Shown piece by piece: positions 54,135-63,517 of a stretch of 64,000 nt of DNA. The stretch covers positions 806,001-870,000 of the forward strand of contig NZ_CP047204.1 of the NCBI RefSeq assembly GCF_030408735.1, written 5' to 3'. Position 1 is the stretch's first letter, and each line of letters opens with the position of its first letter. Source of the DNA: Corynebacterium faecale. Its GTDB lineage: Bacteria; Actinomycetota; Actinomycetes; Mycobacteriales; Mycobacteriaceae. The position numbers and the translations under genes were made by a program. The notes below the pieces were generated by a model. The model saw only the letters and a list, made by a program, of their open reading frames with translations, was not told the DNA's origin and ran no database searches.

Positions 54135-54143
54135 TAGAATATA
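54135..54143. promoter_or_regulatory. overlapping divergent -10-like boxes of the cyclase gene and tatD
   Basis: TAGAATATA contains TAGAAT on the forward strand (9 nt before the tatD ATG) and TATATT on the reverse strand (8 nt before the cyclase ATG). The two start codons are only 20 bp apart. Confidence 0.5.
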
Positions 54144-54149
54144 AGGCCT

Positions 54150-54983
54150 ATGTCTAAGAAGAAGCCACGCCCAACTCCTGTTCCCGCCCAGTTCATCCCT
54201 GGTCTCATTGATGCCCATACCCACCTGGCATCATGCAGTGATGACACCGCAACCCTGGTGGCCCGCGCCGGGGAGTCCGGTGTGGAGAAGATCTGCACCG
54301 TCGGTGATGGTCTCGCTGAAGCCGAGCTTGCGTTGGCGGCGGGGCAGGAATTCACTAATGTCTGGGCAGCATGCGGCATTCACCCCACCAAGGCCCAGCA
54401 GTTGGATGAGGTTGCCAGGGCACGCTTGACGCAGATGGCCGCGGATCCTGCCTGCGTGGCGGTGGGGGAGACCGGCCTGGACACTTATTGGATCACCCAC
54501 GATCCGGAGCGGACCGCTGACCTGGTTACGCAGGAGGAGGCCTTCCGTTGGCATATCGATCTGTCGGTGAGTTCAGGTAAAGCCCTGATGATCCATAACC
54601 GTGAAGCTGATGCAGACCTGATGCGGGTGCTGGCGGATTCCCCGCGTGCCCCGCAGACCATCCTGCATTGTTTCTCCTCTCCACTGGGGATGGCGAAGGA
54701 GGCGCTGGATCGCGGATATGTGTTGAGTTTCGCGGGCAATGTCACCTTCAAACGCAATGATGAGTTGCGGGAGGCCGCGCGAATCGCGCCACTGGAGCAG
54801 ATCTTCATTGAGACGGATGCGCCTTATATGACTCCGGAACCGTTCCGGGGGAGCAGGAATGAGCCGTCGCTGATCGGTCATACTGCGCTGTGTATCGCGG
54901 AGGTCCGTGGCATGGCGGTGGAGGAGCTCGCGGAGGCGCTCAATGCTAACTTCGACCGCGTTTTCGGCCTGCATGGCCAATAA
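54150..54983 (+). CDS. tatD: TatD-family metal-dependent DNase
   Basis: This 277-aa amidohydrolase-fold deoxyribonuclease has metal ligands His23 and His25 in LIDAHTHL. Other family blocks are CGIHP, VAVGETGLD (Glu ligand), MIHNREADADLM, ILHCFSSPLGMA and the C-terminal IETDAPYMTPEPFRG (Asp ligand) with NEPSLI. It follows a basic N-terminal 15 residues. It diverges from the cyclase gene. The interval to rpf2 contains the GlxR-like site. The tatD-rpf-ksgA-ispE order is conserved in actinobacteria. Confidence 0.94.
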   Translation: MSKKKPRPTPVPAQFIPGLIDAHTHLASCSDDTATLVARAGESGVEKICTVGDGLAEAELALAAGQEFTNVWAACGIHPTKAQQLDEVARARLTQMAADPACVAVGETGLDTYWITHDPERTADLVTQEEAFRWHIDLSVSSGKALMIHNREADADLMRVLADSPRAPQTILHCFSSPLGMAKEALDRGYVLSFAGNVTFKRNDELREAARIAPLEQIFIETDAPYMTPEPFRGSRNEPSLIGHTALCIAEVRGMAVEELAEALNANFDRVFGLHGQ

Positions 54984-54999
54984 CGTGATATAGCTCACG
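54984..54999. promoter_or_regulatory. GlxR (CRP-type) binding site upstream of rpf2
   Basis: CGTGATATAGCTCACG has perfect CGTGA/TCACG arms around 6 bp and fits the TGTGA-N6-TCACA consensus. GlxR, RamA and RamB control of rpf2 is reported in C. glutamicum. G-rich runs at 55032-55037 and 55061-55066 could be RamA half-sites. Confidence 0.65.
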
Positions 55000-55159
55000 T
55001 GCGACTGGTTTGTCGTGGTCATGTGGGCCGGGTGGGGTGATTGGGACTGCTGGGCCCTGGAAAGGGGGACCACTGGGTTTGCCTCTGGACGGGGGTCGGT
55101 TGTTATCGTATTGTGACTAAGTGTTCATCACCCCGAGAGCGAAGAAGTAAAGCATTTTT

Positions 55160-56302
55160 ATGGCGACTCATCAGAAATCCCGGATCAGCCGAATCAACAG
55201 CACCCGCTCGGTGCCGCTGCGTCTGGCCACCGGAGGCATGCTCGCCACCCTGCTCATCGGTGGCGTGACCGCAGCAAATACCAAGAAGGACATCGTCCTG
55301 GATGTCAACGGCGAACAGCTGGCCATGGTGACCATGTCAGGCACCGTCGAAGGCGTGCTTGCGCAGGCCGGTGTGGAACTGGGTGCGCAGGACTTCGTGT
55401 CCCCGGCTCCGGATTCCGCCGTGAGCAATGATTCCGTGGTTACTGTCCGCACCGCCAAGCAGGTGGCGCTGGTGGTGGAAGGGGAAGAAAAGACCCTGAC
55501 CACCACTGCCATCAGCGTCGAGGATCTTCTCGGCGAGCTGGATGAGGTCACCCCGGCAGATGCCATCGATGTTGATCCGGATGCCGCCATTCCGGAGTCC
55601 GGTCTGGCATTGAAGGTGACCAAGCCGAAGATCATTTCCATCAATGATGGCGGACGGGTGGTCTACACCTCCATCGCGGCAGACACTGTCGGCGAAGTAC
55701 TTGAGCGCCGTGGTGTTGCCTTGGATGCCGATGACCGCCTCAACCTGGATCCGGCACAGAAGATCTCCACCAACACCGAGATTGTCATCGACAGGGTGGA
55801 AACCTCCGAGTTCACCGAAACCGTCGAATTCGACGCACCGGTCACCTATGTTGATGATCCAGAAACGGATGAAGGCAAGGAAACCGTGGTCACCCCGGGT
55901 ACTCCGGGCACCAAGGAGATCACCCGCCAGATCGTCACCGTCAACGGTGTCGAGGCCGAGAACACAGTCGCCCACGAGGTTGAGCTCACCGCGGCCACCC
56001 CGGCCACCATCAAGCGTGGTACCAAAACCGCTCCTGCCGTCCCGAGCGTGTCCAACGGTTCCGTATGGGATTCCCTGGCGCAGTGTGAGTCCAACGGCAA
56101 CTGGTCCATCAACACCGGCAACGGTTTCGCCGGTGGCCTGCAGTTCCACCCACAGACCTGGCTGGCCTACGGTGGCGGACAGTATGCCTCCACCGCGTCA
56201 TCGGCCTCCCGCGAACAGCAGATCGCCGTCGCAGAGAAGGTCCAGGCCGCCCAGGGTTGGGGCGCATGGCCTGCCTGCACCGCCAAGTTGGGAATCCGCT
56301 AA
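55160..56302 (+). CDS. rpf2: resuscitation-promoting factor Rpf2 (RpfB-like)
   Basis: This 380-aa secreted muralytic enzyme promotes regrowth of resting cells. The N-terminus is a basic stretch plus a hydrophobic segment (about 21-40, [20 protein letters not shown]). Three DUF348 repeats follow (about 45-195: [40 protein letters not shown]). A G5 domain (about 205-280) and the lysozyme-like Rpf domain (about 298-380) come next, with [19 protein letters not shown], the catalytic Glu in CES, and [13 protein letters not shown] at 55160. A GlxR-type site is 160 bp upstream. In C. glutamicum Rpf2 is glycosylated, plausibly by the Pmt encoded at 45 kb. Confidence 0.94.
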   Translation: MATHQKSRISRINSTRSVPLRLATGGMLATLLIGGVTAANTKKDIVLDVNGEQLAMVTMSGTVEGVLAQAGVELGAQDFVSPAPDSAVSNDSVVTVRTAKQVALVVEGEEKTLTTTAISVEDLLGELDEVTPADAIDVDPDAAIPESGLALKVTKPKIISINDGGRVVYTSIAADTVGEVLERRGVALDADDRLNLDPAQKISTNTEIVIDRVETSEFTETVEFDAPVTYVDDPETDEGKETVVTPGTPGTKEITRQIVTVNGVEAENTVAHEVELTAATPATIKRGTKTAPAVPSVSNGSVWDSLAQCESNGNWSINTGNGFAGGLQFHPQTWLAYGGGQYASTASSASREQQIAVAEKVQAAQGWGAWPACTAKLGIR

Positions 56303-56395
56303 CAACGAACGCTGCCTGTATGCCGCGAGAGCAGGCCGGCTCTCCCTTGCGTCTACCGTGCGCGTGCCGATAGTAGAAATCCCGCGTCAGGGCGG

Positions 56396-56401
56396 TAGAT
56401 T
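56396..56401 (+). promoter_or_regulatory. -10-like box of ksgA
   Basis: TAGATT ends 8 nt before the ksgA ATG, which lacks a clear ribosome binding site. Confidence 0.4.
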
Positions 56402-56409
56402 GGGGTGCT

Positions 56410-57279
56410 ATGGAAGAACCTTCAGGTGCACAGCTGCTCGGACCGGTGGAGATCCGTCAGCTGGCGGAAAAGCTCGATGTCACGCCCACCAAGAAGTTGG
56501 GGCAGAACTTCGTTCATGATCCCAACACGGTGCGACGAATCGTCACCGCTGCTGACCTGACCGCAGATGATCACGTGGTGGAGGTCGGTCCGGGGCTGGG
56601 TTCGCTCACCCTGGCACTGGTGGAGTCCGCTGCCGCGGTGACTGCGGTGGAGATTGATCCCCGGCTGGCTGCAGAACTGCCCGCCACTTTTGCCTGGCGT
56701 GCCCCGGCGTTGGCGGACAAGCTCACCGTGGTGCAGAAGGACGCACTCAAGGTCCAGCAATCCGATTTCAGCACCCAGCCCACCGCGCTGGTGGCAAACC
56801 TGCCCTACAACGTTTCGGTACCTGTTCTGCTCCACATGTTGGCGGAGTTCCCCACCATCACCAAGGTGCTGGTCATGGTTCAACTCGAGGTGGCTGACCG
56901 TCTCGCTGCTGATCCGGGTTCCAAGATTTACGGCGTGCCGAGTGTGAAGGCATCCTTCTACGGTCCGGTGTCCAAGGCGGGAACCATCGGAAAGAATGTG
57001 TTCTGGCCGGCACCCAAGATTGAATCAGGTCTGGTCAAGATCACCCGGGTGGAAACCCCCTGGCCCCAGGATGATGAGACCAGGGCCAAGGTCTGGCCGG
57101 TTATTGATGCGGCTTTCCTGCAGCGACGAAAGACCCTGCGCGCTGCACTGTCGGGTCATTTCGGTTCCGCCCCGGCATCCGAGGAGGCACTGGTTGCAGC
57201 GGGGATCGATCCCCAGCTGCGCGGTGAGAAACTGGATGTGGCAGATTATGTCCGGCTCGCGGGGGTGAGCACCGAGTGA
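56410..57279 (+). CDS. ksgA: 16S rRNA adenine-N6,N6-dimethyltransferase KsgA/RsmA
   Basis: KsgA dimethylates two adjacent adenines in the 3' hairpin of 16S rRNA. The 289-aa Rossmann methyltransferase has [17 protein letters not shown]-binding [26 protein letters not shown], and the catalytic motif [15 protein letters not shown]-terminal helical domain with [14 protein letters not shown] and [14 protein letters not shown] follows. Its last 4 bp overlap ispE, a conserved actinobacterial coupling. Confidence 0.95.
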   Translation: MEEPSGAQLLGPVEIRQLAEKLDVTPTKKLGQNFVHDPNTVRRIVTAADLTADDHVVEVGPGLGSLTLALVESAAAVTAVEIDPRLAAELPATFAWRAPALADKLTVVQKDALKVQQSDFSTQPTALVANLPYNVSVPVLLHMLAEFPTITKVLVMVQLEVADRLAADPGSKIYGVPSVKASFYGPVSKAGTIGKNVFWPAPKIESGLVKITRVETPWPQDDETRAKVWPVIDAAFLQRRKTLRAALSGHFGSAPASEEALVAAGIDPQLRGEKLDVADYVRLAGVSTE

Positions 57280-58217
57280 AGATCACCGCTAAAGCCTGGG
57301 GCAAAATCAATCTCCACCTCGGTGTGGGACCTGCCCGTGAGGACGGCTACCACGAGCTGGTCACCGTATTTCAGACAATAAATCTGGCTGAGACCATCAC
57401 CCTGACCACACTGGATGAGGATGCGCCGGAACAGGGGAGCGTCGTTAAGCAATTGTCTGTGACCGGGCCCCGTGGCGTGCCCACGGATCCCAGCAACCTG
57501 GCTTGGCGTGCGGTTGACGCTCTTGTGGCGCGCTGGCGCGCCACCAACGACGGGCCGTTGCCCATGGTGGAGCTGCACATCCAGAAGGGCATCCCGGTTG
57601 CCGGTGGCATGGCCGGTGGGTCCGCGGATGCCGCGGCTGCCCTGCGTGCGGTGGATGCGTGGATCGGGCCGTTCGGCGAGGATACCCTCCTGGAAGTCGC
57701 CGCAGAGCTCGGCTCTGATGTCCCTTTCTGTCTGTTGGGCGGGACCATGCTGGGCACCGGGCGCGGCGAGCAGCTGGTGGACATGCTCAACCGTGGCACC
57801 TATCACTGGTCGCTGGTGGTCTCCCCGAAGGGGCTGTCCACACCGGAGGTCTTTCGGAAATTCGATGAGATGAGCCTGCCATCCAGCATGGATGTCACCG
57901 CCATGAGCCAGGCACTGGTGGACGGCAGCGTCTGGCAGCTCGTCGATGTGCTGGAAAACGATCTCGCCGCCGCGGCACTCAGCCTGCGGCCGGATCTGCG
58001 CAAGACCCAGCTCGCCGGCATCCGTGCCGGTGCGCTCACCGCGATGGTGTCCGGTTCAGGCCCCACCATCGCACTGCTGTGCCGCGATGAGCAGGGCGCC
58101 CGCGATGTCACAGACGCGCTTCTCGACGAAGGCCTCGGCCTCTCAGTACATGCGGCCATCAGTCCTGTCCCCGGGAAGAACCGCGGGGCCCATATCGTCT
58201 CAATCGAATCGGAGTAG
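57276..58217 (+). CDS. ispE: 4-diphosphocytidyl-2-C-methyl-D-erythritol kinase
   Basis: IspE is the GHMP-family kinase of the non-mevalonate isoprenoid pathway. The 313-aa protein has the N-terminal [31 protein letters not shown], the ATP loop [30 protein letters not shown] and [10 protein letters not shown]. The start GTG overlaps the ksgA stop by 4 bp, and the ABC-F gene begins 12 bp after its stop, so ksgA-ispE-abcF-pdxK look like one unit. Confidence 0.95.
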   Translation: MKITAKAWGKINLHLGVGPAREDGYHELVTVFQTINLAETITLTTLDEDAPEQGSVVKQLSVTGPRGVPTDPSNLAWRAVDALVARWRATNDGPLPMVELHIQKGIPVAGGMAGGSADAAAALRAVDAWIGPFGEDTLLEVAAELGSDVPFCLLGGTMLGTGRGEQLVDMLNRGTYHWSLVVSPKGLSTPEVFRKFDEMSLPSSMDVTAMSQALVDGSVWQLVDVLENDLAAAALSLRPDLRKTQLAGIRAGALTAMVSGSGPTIALLCRDEQGARDVTDALLDEGLGLSVHAAISPVPGKNRGAHIVSIESE

Positions 58218-58229
58218 AAGAAAACAACA

Positions 58230-60077
<1,848 letters not shown>

Positions 60078-60914
60078 ATGGCACGGGTGGGACAGGGCGC
60101 ACCGGCGTCTGAAGCAGCTGCGCTGCAGCGGGAGCACCGCAGACACGCTGAGATGAATCAGCAACCGGCTGATGTGCTGCTCATCGGCAGCCAGGTGGTC
60201 TATGGCACCGTGGGCATGAGCGCCGCGCTGCCGGTGCTGCACCGTGAAGGCCTGCAGGTGCTGGCCATCCCCACCATCGTGCTCAGCGCCATGCCCCACT
60301 ACGTCAATTGCCACACGGCACCCCATGATGCCCAGTGGTTGGCGGATACCCTCAATGATCTGGTGGTTCTGGGGCTCATCGATGAGATCTCCACCGTCGC
60401 CACCGGTTATTTCGCCAGCGCCGATCAAGTCGAGGTGGTGGCGGCATGGCTGCGGGATATCCGCGATACCCATCCACACCTGACAGTGGTGGTTGATCCC
60501 ACCATCGGTGATTCCGATGTCGGGGTCTACACCGCGCCCGGCATCGATGTGGCCCTGCGTGATCACCTCGTGCCGCTGGCCACCGGACTGGTGCCCAACG
60601 CTTTCGAGTTCACCCACCTTGCGGACACACCCGGAGATGCAGCAGCCCGTGCCCGGGCACTCCTCGGTGAGCATGGCGAGTGGGTGGTGGTGACCAGTTT
60701 CGCTCTTGGCTCCGAGATGGTCACTGATTTGATCGTCACTCGCACGGACATCCATGAGGTGCCTAACCCCCTGGTGGACTCCACCGCCAAGGGTGCCGGC
60801 GATGTCTACGCTGCAGCGCTTGTCGCCGCGCTGCACAAACAAGCAACGCTTGTCGACGCCGCCACGATCGCCGCCACCACCGTCCGCGCCGGGCTCACGG
60901 CCCGCAGCCTCTAA
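60078..60914 (+). CDS. pdxK: pyridoxal/pyridoxine kinase
   Basis: This 278-aa ribokinase-fold kinase phosphorylates pyridoxal in B6 salvage. Features are VLLIGSQVVYGTVGMSAALPVLHREG (PdxY/PdxK N-terminus), PTIVLSAMPHY, VVDPTIGD, GLVPNAFEFTHLAD and the C-terminal anion-hole motif STAKGAGDVYAAAL with catalytic Asp. ATG at 60078 directly follows the ABC-F TAG; the ATG at 60153 (MNQQPADVLL) removes a 25-residue charged extension and is an equally plausible start. Its 3' end overlaps the convergent redox gene by 4 bp. Confidence 0.88.
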   Translation: MARVGQGAPASEAAALQREHRRHAEMNQQPADVLLIGSQVVYGTVGMSAALPVLHREGLQVLAIPTIVLSAMPHYVNCHTAPHDAQWLADTLNDLVVLGLIDEISTVATGYFASADQVEVVAAWLRDIRDTHPHLTVVVDPTIGDSDVGVYTAPGIDVALRDHLVPLATGLVPNAFEFTHLADTPGDAAARARALLGEHGEWVVVTSFALGSEMVTDLIVTRTDIHEVPNPLVDSTAKGAGDVYAAALVAALHKQATLVDAATIAATTVRAGLTARSL

Positions 60915-61390
60915 TCCTGCTCTGAGAGCAGGCTGCCGATGAGCAGTCCCAGTACGAAGTCATCCATCTGCCCGAACTGCACCTGCCGGATGCGTCCCTT
61001 CCTATCCACCAGGATCGTCGAGGGAGTGCCCTCCAGTCGGTACTTCTTCATGGTGGATGGGATGCGCTGACCATCGCGTGGTTTATCCACGGCCACGGGG
61101 AACTTCACACCGAACTCATCCAGGAACACCTTGAGCGCCTGTGGTGTCATCACCTCGTGATGTTCAAACACGCTGTGTAGGCCGATCACCTGCAACTGTG
61201 AATCATCCACTTTCCTGTGGATCTTCACCGCCTGCGGGATGGAATGGTTGACACATCCGGGGCACAGCATCTGGAAGACCTCAATGAGCACCACCTTGTC
61301 GCGCAGATCCTCGGGTGTCAGCCCCTCATGATTCAGCCATTCTGAAACCTCAAGCTCTAAGAGGGGAGCATTATCAAGGGCGTCCGTCAT
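60911..61390 (-). CDS. thioredoxin-fold redox protein (AhpC/TlpA-like, CPGC motif)
   Basis: The 159-aa protein has a peroxiredoxin/TlpA-type fold: LRDKVVLIEVFQMLCPGCVNHSIPQAVKIHRK with an active-site CPGC, LQVIGLHSVFEHHEVMTP, FPVAVDKPRDG, and the cis-Pro region GTPSTILVDRKGRI. No signal peptide is present, so it is cytoplasmic. The spacing CxxC suits a thioredoxin-like reductase more than a peroxiredoxin. The ATG at 61390 is chosen because GGAGG lies about 9 nt upstream. It is convergent with pdxK and divergent from the first monooxygenase-fold gene. Confidence 0.82.
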   Translation of the reverse strand: MTDALDNAPLLELEVSEWLNHEGLTPEDLRDKVVLIEVFQMLCPGCVNHSIPQAVKIHRKVDDSQLQVIGLHSVFEHHEVMTPQALKVFLDEFGVKFPVAVDKPRDGQRIPSTMKKYRLEGTPSTILVDRKGRIRQVQFGQMDDFVLGLLIGSLLSEQD

Positions 61391-61466
61391 ATCCACCAAC
61401 CTCCGTGATGTGGGTTGAGTCACAGTGTAGCGGTGTGGTCCGGGGTCCGTGGCCGGGCACTTTCGG

Positions 61467-61472
61467 TACAGT
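61467..61472 (+). promoter_or_regulatory. -10-like box of the first ABM-fold gene
   Basis: TACAGT ends 7 nt before the ATG at 61480 and no ribosome binding site is seen, suggesting a leaderless transcript. Confidence 0.45.
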
Positions 61473-61479
61473 TGGTCAT

Positions 61480-61803
61480 ATGATTCTGATTAACGTTCGT
61501 TTCCGTCCACTGCCAGAGTTTGTCGACACCTTCCGCGAGCAGGTCGCAGAGTTCACCGAGAAGACCCGCGCGGAGGAGGGCAATATCTTCTTCGACTGGT
61601 CTGTCAACACCGATGACCCATCGGAATTCATTCTCATCGAGGCGTTTGAGGATGACGCAGCCGAAGCGCATGTGCAGAGCGAGCACTTCAAGGAGGCCTG
61701 CGAACTCTTCCCGAAGATCCTGAAGGAGACCCCTCAGATCATCAACACCCTCATTGAAGGCAAGACCGAATGGGACCGAATGGCGGAGTTCGCCGTCAAG
61801 TAA
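61480..61803 (+). CDS. antibiotic-biosynthesis-monooxygenase (ABM) fold protein, copy 1
   Basis: This 107-aa dimeric ferredoxin-like-fold protein opens MILINVRFRPLPEFVDTFREQ and continues AEFTEKTRAEEGNIFFDWSVNTDDPSEFILIEAFEDDAAEAHVQSEHFKEACELFP, the ABM/YgiN pattern. YgiN-type members are quinol monooxygenases; others are heme-degrading or purely binding. The upstream frame to 61315 is antisense to the redox gene, so the ATG at 61480 is used. A paralogue of the same length follows after 121 bp. The substrate is unknown. Confidence 0.82.
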   Translation: MILINVRFRPLPEFVDTFREQVAEFTEKTRAEEGNIFFDWSVNTDDPSEFILIEAFEDDAAEAHVQSEHFKEACELFPKILKETPQIINTLIEGKTEWDRMAEFAVK

Positions 61804-61888
61804 GGGGCATCCCGCAGGCCCTCCGGCTGTCCTTGCATTAATCATGCATTGCTGAAAGCTGGGACACAGTGTTTGCGGATTGTGATCC

Positions 61889-61918
61889 CTGACATAAGGT
61901 GGGAAATCTCGGTAGGGT
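61889..61918 (+). promoter_or_regulatory. promoter of the second ABM-fold gene
   Basis: CTGACA (61889-61894) and TAGGGT (61913-61918) are separated by 18 bp. The -10 ends 6 nt before the ATG at 61925, so transcription probably begins at the start codon. Confidence 0.55.
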
Positions 61919-61924
61919 AGAGAT

Positions 61925-62248
61925 ATGCATATTGTTAATCTCCGATTCAAGCCCAAGGCAAAATACGTCGAGACTTTCCGCTACACCGTTGATAAGTTCA
62001 CCGAGGAGGCCAAGGCGGATGAGAACTGTCTCTACTTCGAGTGGTTTCGCAGCACCGATTATCCGGGCGAATATGTCCTGATCGGTGTCTTCACTGATGA
62101 TGGGGCGGTGAGTTTCAAGAGAAGCGAGAGCTATATCCGTGCTCAGGAAACTCTGCCGCCCCTGCTCCAGCAGACACCGCTCATTGTGGAAAGTGAGTTT
62201 CCTAAAAAGAAGGGCTGGGAGCGGTTCCACGATTTCACGGTCTACTGA
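61925..62248 (+). CDS. antibiotic-biosynthesis-monooxygenase (ABM) fold protein, copy 2
   Basis: This 107-aa paralogue of the preceding gene opens MHIVNLRFKPKAKYVETFRY and continues VDKFTEEAKADENCLYFEWFRSTDYPGEYVLIGVFTDDGAVSFKRSESYIRA. The two align end to end without gaps at equal length but have diverged considerably. The second has changed the acidic FEDDAAEAHVQSEHF region to FTDDGAVSFKRSESY, losing the His residues there. It has its own promoter. Function is unknown. Confidence 0.82.
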   Translation: MHIVNLRFKPKAKYVETFRYTVDKFTEEAKADENCLYFEWFRSTDYPGEYVLIGVFTDDGAVSFKRSESYIRAQETLPPLLQQTPLIVESEFPKKKGWERFHDFTVY

Positions 62249-62342
62249 AATCCATCAGCAATCCCAGTTTTTCTACCCCACCTATGGTTCCGTCATGGCC
62301 AGAAGGTGGGGATTTATCAATTTTGCTGCCCCTTAACCCTTG

Positions 62343-62348
62343 TAGGAT
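62343..62348 (+). promoter_or_regulatory. -10-like box of ppk2
   Basis: TAGGAT ends 6 nt before the ppk2 ATG and no Shine-Dalgarno sequence is present. Confidence 0.42.
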
Positions 62349-62354
62349 TGGTCT

Positions 62355-63497
62355 ATGGAGAAGAAGCGAACTGCCCCGATGCCCACCTTCAACAAGGATC
62401 TTCCCAAGCTGAATCGGAAGGCCTATGAGAAAGAACTGAAAAGACTTCAGGCTGAACTGGTTGACATGCAGCAGTGGGTGGTGGAAACCGGCGCACGCGT
62501 TGTCATCGTCATGGAAGGTCGGGACGCCGCCGGAAAAGGCTCCGCCATCAAGCGGATAACACAGTATCTCAATCCACGATCTGCGCGCATCGAGGCGCTC
62601 CCCACGCCCAACTCACGCGAGAAAGGGCAGTGGTACTTTCAGCGCTATATTGAAAAGTTGCCCACCGCCGGTGAGATCGTAATCTTCGACAGATCCTGGT
62701 ACAACCGTGCAGGCGTGGAACGCGTCATGGGATTCTGTACCTCACAGGAGTACCGCAGGTTCCTGCATCAGGCACCCATCTTTGAACGCCTCCTGGTCGA
62801 GGATGGCATCCATCTGCGGAAGTATTGGTTCTCTGTTTCTGATGAAGAGCAGTTGGAACGTTTCCAGGATCGTCTCAGTGATCCGCTGCGCCGGTGGAAA
62901 CTCTCTCCGATGGATCTGCAGTCCATCACCAAGTGGGAGGAGTATTCACGTGCGAAAGACGAGATGTTCATCCACACCGATATCCCCTCGGCGCCCTGGT
63001 ACACCGTGGAGTCGGAAGACAAGAAGCGCTCCCGGATCAATGTCATCTCGCATATCCTCAATACGATTCCCTACGAGAAGATCAACCGTCCGCTGCCGGA
63101 GATTCCAGAACGGCCGGAACGTCATGATGACTATGCCCGTCCGCCCCGTAATGAGTTCCGTTATGTTCCCGACCTGGCCGCATGCTTTGAAGAGGATCGT
63201 GTAGCAGCCGCCAAGGCGGAAAAGAAAGCGGAAAAGAAAGCGGCCCGCAGGGAAGCCGAGAAGAAGGCGGCGCAGGAAGCAGCCACTCTGAAGGCGGAGA
63301 AGAAGGCCGCCCGGAAGGAAGCTGAGCGGCAGGCTGCAGAGGAGGCTGCCGCAACGAAGGCGGAGAGGAAGAAAACCCGCAGAAAAGCTGAGCAGAAGGA
63401 TGCCAAGATGGCGGTGAAGGAGAAAAAGACCTCCAAAGCCACCAAAGCCACTAAAGCCACGAAGCGCTCTGGAGGCAAAGACTCCGCGAAGAAGTAG
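62355..63497 (+). CDS. ppk2: polyphosphate kinase 2 with lysine/alanine-rich C-terminal tail
   Basis: PPK2 enzymes use polyphosphate to phosphorylate nucleotides or the reverse. The catalytic part (about 1-280) has Walker A EGRDAAGKGS (54-63), the conserved EALPTPNSREKGQWYFQRYI and lid/Walker B IFDRSWYNRAGVERVMGF (110-127), plus the WKLSPMDLQSITKWEEYSRAKDEMF block. Its length to residue 280 is that of ordinary class I PPK2. Residues 281-380 are an extra tail made of repeated KAEKKAxRxEAE units and ending KATKATKATKR, similar in composition to histone-H1-like or mycobacterial HupB tails. C. glutamicum PPK2 proteins as I recall them are about 300 aa. The tail may bind DNA, RNA or polyphosphate itself. 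Confidence 0.93.
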   Translation: MEKKRTAPMPTFNKDLPKLNRKAYEKELKRLQAELVDMQQWVVETGARVVIVMEGRDAAGKGSAIKRITQYLNPRSARIEALPTPNSREKGQWYFQRYIEKLPTAGEIVIFDRSWYNRAGVERVMGFCTSQEYRRFLHQAPIFERLLVEDGIHLRKYWFSVSDEEQLERFQDRLSDPLRRWKLSPMDLQSITKWEEYSRAKDEMFIHTDIPSAPWYTVESEDKKRSRINVISHILNTIPYEKINRPLPEIPERPERHDDYARPPRNEFRYVPDLAACFEEDRVAAAKAEKKAEKKAARREAEKKAAQEAATLKAEKKAARKEAERQAAEEAAATKAERKKTRRKAEQKDAKMAVKEKKTSKATKATKATKRSGGKDSAKK

Positions 63498-63517
63498 CCG
63501 CCGGGGATTCAGTTCCT

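Noticed and set aside
56327..56344. GAGAGC/GCTCTC hairpin after rpf2 as a terminator
   Set aside because: It has a 6-bp stem and no following T-run, so read-through cannot be excluded.
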